A program made the position numbers and the translations under genes. From Candidatus Omnitrophota bacterium (lineage in GTDB: Bacteria; Omnitrophota; 4484-213): a DNA stretch of 11,499 nucleotides. The stretch lies in NCBI GenBank assembly GCA_030639955.1, contig DAOWKH010000016.1:1-11499 (forward strand). The letters are read 5' to 3'. The number at the start of each line of letters is the position of its first letter. Within the stretch, counting starts at the first letter, position 1. Positions 5,876 to 11,499 of the stretch are shown here, in pieces. The notes beneath the pieces were generated by a model. That model did no database searches and was not told the origin of the DNA. It saw nothing but the letters and a program-made list of their open reading frames with translations.

Positions 5876-7854
5876 AGGAATGCCTTCACCACCTGCGGGT
5901 CAAATTGGATGCCGCTATTCTTTTTTAATTCTTCATTTGCCTCTTCTATTGTAAATGCCTTACGATAAGGGCGGGTCGTAGTCATTGCGTCATAGGCATC
6001 GGCAACTGCCAATATGCGGGCGATTTTGGGGATGTTCTGGCCGGCCAATCCTTTGGGATAGCCGCGCCCATCCCAGCGCTCGTGATGATGCAGCACACCG
6101 GCAATAATATCTTTATCCAAGTCGCGTATCTGGCCAATAATCTCAGCGCTCTTAGATGGATGCTCTTTAATAATTCCATATTCCTCTTCGGTTAGCTTGG
6201 ATGGTTTATGCAAAATAGAATCAGAAATGCCTATTTTCCCTACATCGTGCATCAAGCCGGCGTAATGCACTTTTTCCTCTAACTCATACACACTGCGAAA
6301 AGGTGCGGCATTTTTTAGCTTCTCAGTAATCTCCTCGGCATATTGGGTAACTCGTTCACTATGCCCTTTAGTATAAAGGTCTTTTGCCTCTGTGGCCTTA
6401 GCTAATGCCCCGATAGCATCAACAGTTAAATCGTCTTTTTCCTTCTGGAGTTGCAGGTCATCAACTACCGTCGCCGTGTGATTAGCTAAGGACTGCAACA
6501 AATCAAGGTCTTCCTGAGTGTACATATTGCCGGAAGCTCTATTCCCTAAAATCAATCCGCCGGCCAATTTATCTTTATAAAAAGAAGGGATACAGGCATT
6601 AGCATTCAATCTTTCCATCTCGTCTATTGTCTGCCTCATTTTCTTTCTTTCCTCTTTTCTTTTAGTAAAATCTTCGCTCTCTAAACGATATTTTAACTCT
6701 TCATAAATCACCGGCTCTTCGTATTTATTGAGCCAATGAATTAAGCCGTTATTACTCTTAATCTCCTCAATCTCTATTTTTCTTTTTCCTTTACTAATTT
6801 TTATTTCAAATCCATCCCTCTTTCTGTTTTTGATAAAGAGCGCTGTGTGGTCAGGAGCAAGTGTATCTGAGATTACCTTTGCGGTCATTACCAATAAACT
6901 GCGCAAACTTTTGACCTTGCCTAATTCTTTGTCGGCGGCTTTTAGGGCATCGCGATATTCATAGCGATGATGAAAAATAAATCCCTCTACAAATTTTTGG
7001 AGCAGAATTTGCAAGGGGTGAAAGGTAGTGGTGATGATGAGAACAGAAATTAAGGATAAAACCCATTGATGCCCGGCAAAGGTCTTGGCAAAATACTGCT
7101 GTCCGGCAAAAGTAACCAACGCCACTATCCCGACCATAAATCCGCCTAAAATCCCATATATCATTGTTTTCCGGACAGTAATATAGATATCCATAAGGCG
7201 ATAGCGAAAGATAGCCCAACCCATAATCCCGATGCCTACAGAAACTAAAATGTTTCCTATAGGTGGCATAGGAATATTAAAGCATAGTGGATAATTAGTA
7301 GCTCCCCCGCCAAAGCCCAATAATGCTCCTAATATTACATATTTAATCTGAAGTATCTTTACTCCGGTTGATCTTTTATAGCCTTTAAACATAATAATGA
7401 TAGCATAAGCTATGCAACTAAAATATACTAACAAAAGAAAGGGGAAATAAGCAATGCCGGCATCGGGCCAATATCTAAAAAAGAGCTTAGGAGAAACGCT
7501 CTTTACAAATAGTGGTGTAAAGTTAAGAATAAAAAAAATAGAACTGAGGATATAAGCAAAAATAAGAATTTTTCTTTTTTTTCTATGGAGACCGAGGAGG
7601 CTGAGTACAAAATGTAAATATGTGGGAGGAATAAAAATCGCCCCTGCCGTAAGAGCCCGAGACCAAAAGAGTGCCTGAGATTCATATGTAGAAATTTGCA
7701 AAAAGAAATAACCATAGCTCCAAATACTAATGAATACAGTCGTGAGACCATAATATCTATTTACAACTCCTCTTTTATTTTTAAAATAGATAAAAATTCC
7801 GAGAGCTGAAGTTGCAAGACCATTAATAAGTCCACTTAAAGCATAAAAATTCAT
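5872..7854 (-). CDS. Membrane-bound GAF and HD-GYP domain protein (probable c-di-GMP phosphodiesterase)
   Basis: A 660-residue protein in three parts. Residues 1-285 hold about nine hydrophobic segments and resemble the seven-TM input region of histidine kinases, with FRYRLMDI (216-223) before two extra helices. Residues about 310-470 form a GAF domain ending in LAGGLILGNRASGNMYTQED. Residues about 475-660 are a complete HD-GYP domain: GHSERV (497-502), HDVGK (536-540), KEHP (563-566), HHHERWDGRGYP (589-600) and VADAYDAM (617-624). All metal ligands and the GYP triad are present, so hydrolysis of cyclic di-GMP is expected. No GGDEF domain is in the window. The gene begins 6 nt after the methyltransferase stop with a weak SD and ends in an ATGA overlap with pgsA. 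Its sensor half matches that of the kinase at 9215-11422. The signal sensed is unknown. Confidence 0.9.
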   Translation of the reverse strand: MNFYALSGLINGLATSALGIFIYFKNKRGVVNRYYGLTTVFISIWSYGYFFLQISTYESQALFWSRALTAGAIFIPPTYLHFVLSLLGLHRKKRKILIFAYILSSIFFILNFTPLFVKSVSPKLFFRYWPDAGIAYFPFLLLVYFSCIAYAIIIMFKGYKRSTGVKILQIKYVILGALLGFGGGATNYPLCFNIPMPPIGNILVSVGIGIMGWAIFRYRLMDIYITVRKTMIYGILGGFMVGIVALVTFAGQQYFAKTFAGHQWVLSLISVLIITTTFHPLQILLQKFVEGFIFHHRYEYRDALKAADKELGKVKSLRSLLVMTAKVISDTLAPDHTALFIKNRKRDGFEIKISKGKRKIEIEEIKSNNGLIHWLNKYEEPVIYEELKYRLESEDFTKRKEERKKMRQTIDEMERLNANACIPSFYKDKLAGGLILGNRASGNMYTQEDLDLLQSLANHTATVVDDLQLQKEKDDLTVDAIGALAKATEAKDLYTKGHSERVTQYAEEITEKLKNAAPFRSVYELEEKVHYAGLMHDVGKIGISDSILHKPSKLTEEEYGIIKEHPSKSAEIIGQIRDLDKDIIAGVLHHHERWDGRGYPKGLAGQNIPKIARILAVADAYDAMTTTRPYRKAFTIEEANEELKKNSGIQFDPQVVKAFL

Positions 7855-7860
7855 AGTTTT

Positions 7861-8865
7861 TTATCTCTTCGCAAAACAATACTGCATCACTTTACTATGC
7901 TGAGGGACAATTTGTAAATTCTCCGGCAGGAAACCGGCGTCAAGAAAAATTTTCTTGAACTCATCTTCTGTTCTATAAATAAGGTCCCATTCTGTTGCCC
8001 ATTCCATCAGTCCTGCAGAAGAATTGCTGTATTTATCTCTGACATTTGAAACCAAAATCACGACTATTCCGTTTTTCTTGAGAAGTTTTTTAAGATTACT
8101 GGCTAACCTTACACCAACCCTTTCATCTAAATAACAAAATAAGCCAGCAGAATAAATTAAATCATAATCCCTGGAGATTTCTTGTTTAATATCTTTCTTT
8201 AATGCAAGACGAATAGCATTTTTTTGAAAGAAATTAACATTACTGGCGTTATTTAAGAGTTTTTTTGCGTAATTAATAGCTCTAATATCAAAATCATAAC
8301 AATCAAAAATTACCTTTGAAAAATGTCTCTCAGAATCTGTCTCTAACAGTTCTTTAATTACTCTTGCCGGACCAGATGCCAAGTTCATTATGCGAATATT
8401 TTGGTTTTTATGAGTTTTTACAAAATCAAGAATGATTCTTTTAAAATCCTCTTTTCTCTCGCGGGTGGCTTTTGAAGCAGTCATTTGCTGAAAGTAATGG
8501 TCCCATAATCCGTCAAAACCGGTTGTGCGGGGTTGATTTTGATAGATAGCATCTATAATTTTAAAGTCCCCGGCGTATCCAAAGGGTTTTTCGAAGACCT
8601 GTTTCGGCAACTCTCCGTATAGAAAATATCGTCTATATCTCTTCTCAAATATTTTTTTTAGCTTATATACTTTTGACTCAGATTTCTCTATATTCTCCTT
8701 TTCAAATTGCAGAATATCCAGAGATATTTGCTCCACGGTTGAATTGAATATTTCTTGAAATTTCGGCCGATCATCAGGATATTTTGATAAATGCGCTTGT
8801 AATTCTTGACTCAATTTAATATAATCTCTCACTTTTGAAAATAAACTTGGATTTGTAGATCTCAT
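7861..8865 (-). CDS. Class I SAM-dependent methyltransferase, PhcB-like family
   Basis: A 334-residue soluble protein. The N-terminal 90 residues are helical and charged, followed by FEKPFGYAGDFKIIDAIYQN (91-110), a block characteristic of the family containing Ralstonia PhcB, the methyltransferase for 3-hydroxypalmitate methyl ester. A class I SAM-binding core follows: IMNLASGPARV (159-169) is motif I, and CYDFD (189-193) is the acidic strand end. DYDLIYSAGLFCYLDERV (233-250) is also a family hallmark, as is MEWATEWDLIYRTEDEF (287-303). It abuts the receiver gene without a gap and lies 6 nt ahead of the HD-GYP gene, so it belongs to the signalling operon. Its substrate is unknown; a fatty-acid-like signal is an inference from PhcB. 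Members of this broad family may act on quite different substrates. Family call is fairly secure, function is not. Confidence 0.75.
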   Translation of the reverse strand: MRSTNPSLFSKVRDYIKLSQELQAHLSKYPDDRPKFQEIFNSTVEQISLDILQFEKENIEKSESKVYKLKKIFEKRYRRYFLYGELPKQVFEKPFGYAGDFKIIDAIYQNQPRTTGFDGLWDHYFQQMTASKATRERKEDFKRIILDFVKTHKNQNIRIMNLASGPARVIKELLETDSERHFSKVIFDCYDFDIRAINYAKKLLNNASNVNFFQKNAIRLALKKDIKQEISRDYDLIYSAGLFCYLDERVGVRLASNLKKLLKKNGIVVILVSNVRDKYSNSSAGLMEWATEWDLIYRTEDEFKKIFLDAGFLPENLQIVPQHSKVMQYCFAKR

Positions 8866-9240
8866 CTATTTCAAAACCCCCTTTACCTTATCCACTAACT
8901 CTGTAATTTCAAACGGCTTATAGATATAAGCGACAGGTTTTAAGGTCTCTGCCCTTTGTTCAATCTCTTCATCAGCATAGCCGGTGATAAAAATAACCGG
9001 AATTCTTTTAAGCCCTCTTTTCTCTAAATTTTCATAGATAGCGTTAATTGTCTCGATTCCATTCATCCCCGGCATTCTGACATCAGCAACTATTAAATCA
9101 AAATTCTCTTCCTCAACCATTGCTAATGCATCCTGCCCATTTTTGGCAACAAAAGCTGCAAAGGCATTCTTCTCCAGCAATTTTCTAAGCGACCTGATAA
9201 TTAACTCCTCATCATCAATCACCAAAATATTCTTTGCCAT
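8866..9240 (-). CDS. Stand-alone response regulator receiver protein (CheY-like)
   Basis: A single receiver domain with no output domain, 124 residues from the preferred start. The fold is complete: VIDDEE supplies the acidic pair, ADVRMPGMNG the phosphoacceptor Asp53, FITGYAD the conserved Thr86, and YIYKPF the conserved Lys108. The start at 9238-9240 (MAKNILVIDD) is preferred because AAAGGGGGG stands 7 nt upstream and receiver domains usually begin there. An in-frame ATG at 9268-9270 would add ten residues but has no ribosome binding site. Either start overlaps the kinase gene (26 or 56 nt), so the pair is surely coupled and cognate. Without a DNA-binding domain it must act by protein contact or phosphotransfer, possibly on the methyltransferase or HD-GYP protein encoded next. 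Confidence 0.92.
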   Translation of the reverse strand: MAKNILVIDDEELIIRSLRKLLEKNAFAAFVAKNGQDALAMVEEENFDLIVADVRMPGMNGIETINAIYENLEKRGLKRIPVIFITGYADEEIEQRAETLKPVAYIYKPFEITELVDKVKGVLK

Positions 9241-11422
9241 TTTTGAGCCCCCCTTTACTACCCCCTGCATACATAGGTAGTTGAACTGTAAATATAGAAC
9301 CCTTATCGGGTTCGGATTGGACCTTAATCAGGCCATTGTGTTTTTCAACAATTGCCTGGCAGATGGAAAGGCCAAGGCCAACTCCCTTTCCTACTTCCTT
9401 TGTAGTAAAAAATGGGTCAAATATCCTTGGGATTACCTTTTTTGGCATCCCTACGCCTTCATCTTTAATTTTAATTTTTATCCAATCACCACTTTTTGAA
9501 AGGGATATATATATCGCGCCGCTTTTTTTTATCCGCTTGATAGCATCCCTTGCATTTAGGACAATATTTGTCACTATCTGCTCTAATTCATTATGGTTGC
9601 CATAAACCGGATAAGCATTCTCTTTGACCTCGCTGATTATTTCAATATTCTCTTGTTCTAATTGATAGCCAAGAAAAGAAACTACCTTCTTGACAACATT
9701 TAACAAATCTATCTCAGATACTTCACTGGATTCTAATGGCTTTTTGGCATAAGTCATCAATTTCTGAACTATCGTCCGGCAACGCTTGCTCGCTTCTTCA
9801 ATGAGCTCAAGAGATTCTTTTGAATCCGTATCAAATGAGTTAGCAGTTGTTAAGAGCATCTGAACATTGGTCAGTATTGCTGTCAAGGGGTTATTTATTT
9901 CGTGAGCCACGCCCCCGGCCAATGTGCCTACAGTGGCCAATTTTTCTGCCTGGATAAGCTGTTTTTGCACCTCTACTAATTTCTGCGTCCTCTGCCTAAC
10001 CTGCTCTTCTATATTTTCATAGAGCAAGGAGTTGGATATGGCGATGCTGGATTGATTTTTCAATGTTGTCAAAAAATGAAAATCTGCCGCACTATAACGC
10101 CTTAAGCTTGCCTTTTTGCCTAAATTGATTATTCCTAATAATTTTTCATTCAAAACTAAGGGTATAGCCACAATGGCTTCGGTTAGTCCAAAATAATCCT
10201 TTGCCTTTTCTCTGACAGGGGCATACGCCGGGTCTATGTCAATGAATTTTCTATAGGCAATTTTATCATTTTTAGACAACCATTGCAAAAATGAATTCTC
10301 GCCTTCCAATTCTACAACTTCTTTGGACTTATCTACCAGATTTACTAATTTGTAATTTCTTTTGTCTTCATTATAAATAAAGATATCGATTCGTTGGGGA
10401 TATAAGGTCTCTGCAATCGCATCCTCTATGCGCTGGCTGAGTTTATTAATCCCTTTTAAATGAATTAGGTCTTCTACAAATCTACTTGAAATATCTTCTA
10501 AGTTATACTTCCGCCTCTGGAAGAAGTGGTCTATTCTCGGCTGGATCACCCGTATGTAAAAGACGAGTGATAAAAAACTAACCATCCAAAATCCAAATTG
10601 CAATGTAGTAGTTTTTCTTATATATGGGAAAAACCACCTATAGATAAAAAAAATGGGGATAATTATAAAAGAGAAAGACAAAATCCACAGCGCCGTTTTG
10701 TGAATAACGGTCTCTATGTCAAATGCTTTGTGCCTGATAATAGAATAAGCCAAAAGTGATGTAAAGATAAACATTGGGGCAAAACCGAACGGGTATATAG
10801 GCACTGTCCAAACCTTGGCGATATAATCAACCGAAGCTATGAAACCAATCATAAAACCGATAATTATCGTCAAAACCTGAGTCTTTTTTATCGCTATTTT
10901 TTCCCGTTTATAGGCAAGCCACAGGTTAGCCTGAATCGCAACAAATAGTGTTAAATAAAAAAACAGAAAAAATAAATTTAATGGCTTATAATGCGGGTAA
11001 TATCCCCAAAAATAGAGTTCCGGCGATGTAATAAATTTATCCGTTGTAAGAGCTAATAGATAAAAAATGTATGATAAAAGGAAAACGCCGATTACAAAGT
11101 TGCGCTGTTCTTTTAAACGGCCGGATGAAGCCACTGAAAATAAATATGCGCTTGGCATTATACTGACTACGCCGAAAAATGTGAAGTATTTATACCAGAG
11201 TAGAGCTGTCTGCGGATTATCCGAAAAATAAACAAAACCCGTTGTAAAAAGCCATAAACTCAAACTTGCGCAGAGGAGAAAAAATGCCACATTCTTTATC
11301 AACTTTTTCGCCTGGAAAAGTATGAACAAACCTATCGAAAAAATAAGTATGCTCACCACCATCACTGGTATAGCGTGTGGATTATAGCGGTAATTCGATA
11401 AACCGAATAATTGCTCAAGCAT
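9215..11422 (-). CDS. Membrane sensor histidine kinase with multi-TM, GAF, HisKA and HATPase domains
   Basis: A 735-residue sensor kinase. Residues 1-295 contain eight or nine hydrophobic segments like the seven-TM histidine kinase input domain, with IIRHKAFDIETVIHKT (228-243) before the last two. A GAF domain spans about 315-470 (LLGIINLGKKASLRRYSAAD), then a short coiled coil (471-495). The HisKA H-box GGVAHEINNPLTAI (503-516) has His507 as phosphoacceptor. The ATPase domain has the N-box NIVLNARDAI (619-628), DEGVGMP (654-660), DPFFTTK (669-675) and GVGLGLS (680-686), all intact. The receiver gene overlaps its 3' end and is the likely partner. The start overlaps the stop of the preceding gene by 8 nt, with only a weak SD. 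The last 17 residues are a polar tail. Ligand unknown; membrane or lipid-like signals are plausible for the TM region. Confidence 0.93.
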   Translation of the reverse strand: MLEQLFGLSNYRYNPHAIPVMVVSILIFSIGLFILFQAKKLIKNVAFFLLCASLSLWLFTTGFVYFSDNPQTALLWYKYFTFFGVVSIMPSAYLFSVASSGRLKEQRNFVIGVFLLSYIFYLLALTTDKFITSPELYFWGYYPHYKPLNLFFLFFYLTLFVAIQANLWLAYKREKIAIKKTQVLTIIIGFMIGFIASVDYIAKVWTVPIYPFGFAPMFIFTSLLAYSIIRHKAFDIETVIHKTALWILSFSFIIIPIFFIYRWFFPYIRKTTTLQFGFWMVSFLSLVFYIRVIQPRIDHFFQRRKYNLEDISSRFVEDLIHLKGINKLSQRIEDAIAETLYPQRIDIFIYNEDKRNYKLVNLVDKSKEVVELEGENSFLQWLSKNDKIAYRKFIDIDPAYAPVREKAKDYFGLTEAIVAIPLVLNEKLLGIINLGKKASLRRYSAADFHFLTTLKNQSSIAISNSLLYENIEEQVRQRTQKLVEVQKQLIQAEKLATVGTLAGGVAHEINNPLTAILTNVQMLLTTANSFDTDSKESLELIEEASKRCRTIVQKLMTYAKKPLESSEVSEIDLLNVVKKVVSFLGYQLEQENIEIISEVKENAYPVYGNHNELEQIVTNIVLNARDAIKRIKKSGAIYISLSKSGDWIKIKIKDEGVGMPKKVIPRIFDPFFTTKEVGKGVGLGLSICQAIVEKHNGLIKVQSEPDKGSIFTVQLPMYAGGSKGGLKNGKEYFGD
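9248..9256 (-). promoter_or_regulatory. Ribosome binding site deciding the receiver start
   Basis: On the minus strand AAAGGGGGG is followed by 7 nt (CTCAAAA) and the ATG at 9238-9240. The upstream in-frame ATG at 9268-9270 has nothing comparable. The site lies within the last codons of the kinase gene. Confidence 0.6.
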
Positions 11423-11499
11423 TTCTTGCGGCCTTTTTTATTTCCTCAATATCCTCTTTTTCGATTGAACGCTCGGCCCAGAAAAATGGGGCTAACTCA
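11415..11499 (-). CDS. C-terminal end of an upstream gene of unknown function
   Basis: An open frame enters at the right edge and runs 27 codons to a TGA at 11415-11417. The product end begins ELAPFFWAERSIEKED and continues as a charged helix ending in AARNA. The stop overlaps the kinase ATG by 8 nt (AATGCTTGA), the same tight coupling seen throughout the window, and this is the main reason to accept it as coding. Too little is visible to name a family. Confidence 0.6.
   Translation of the reverse strand, partial: ELAPFFWAERSIEKEDIEEIKKAARNA

Noticed and set aside
5872..7854. Possible degenerate, non-catalytic HD-GYP domain
   Set aside because: All signature residues (HD, HEHP-type His, HHHE, DGxGYP, DAYDAM) are present, so there is no sign of loss of activity.
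9281..9605. Two plus-strand open frames of 72 and 89 codons
   Set aside because: Both lie opposite the conserved ATPase domain of the histidine kinase and show no independent coding signal.

Overview
The window is a densely packed bacterial stretch in which every supported gene lies on the minus strand, so transcription runs from right (11499) to left (1). Base composition looks low to moderate in GC (about 40% by eye). Genes overlap or abut by a few bases, mostly with ATG starts. The mix of multi-TM GAF sensors, GT4 glycosyltransferases, a housekeeping lipid block and short palindromic elements at gene ends would fit an uncultivated Gram-negative-type lineage such as Omnitrophota. That assignment is a low-confidence impression, because the window holds no rRNA or other marker gene.

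In transcription order there are three blocks. (1) Signalling block, 11499 to 5872: the tail of an unknown gene, a multi-TM-GAF histidine kinase, a stand-alone receiver protein, a class I SAM methyltransferase with the hallmarks of the PhcB-like family, and a multi-TM-GAF-HD-GYP protein. The kinase and the HD-GYP protein share the same membrane plus GAF layout joined to different outputs. (2) Housekeeping block, 5875 to 3788: pgsA, pgpA, cinA (pncC-type) and thpR, covering phosphatidylglycerol synthesis, NMN deamidation and RNA 2',3'-cyclic phosphodiester hydrolysis. In many bacteria this kind of block leads to recA; here it runs straight into carbohydrate genes. (3) Carbohydrate block, 3791 to 1: a GT4 glycosyltransferase, a cytosolic GH5-like TIM-barrel glycosidase and two related GT4-type glycosyltransferases, the last cut by the window edge.

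The only sizeable intergenic gap (1526-1713, 188 bp) holds three back-to-back hairpins just downstream of a very good sigma70-type promoter (TTTACA-17 nt-TATAAT, minus strand). This implies a structured 5' leader of about 165 nt on the last two glycosyltransferase genes. Two further palindromes sharing an exact 13-nt core sit at the two ends of cinA: one fills the pgpA-cinA gap and the other encodes the CinA C-terminus.

The most interesting candidate system is the signalling block. A PhcB-like methyltransferase, whose characterised relative in Ralstonia makes a fatty-acid methyl-ester quorum signal, is here co-transcribed with a kinase, a receiver and a c-di-GMP phosphodiesterase-type protein. 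It could be a lipid-signal-to-c-di-GMP circuit. That function is inference from family and context.
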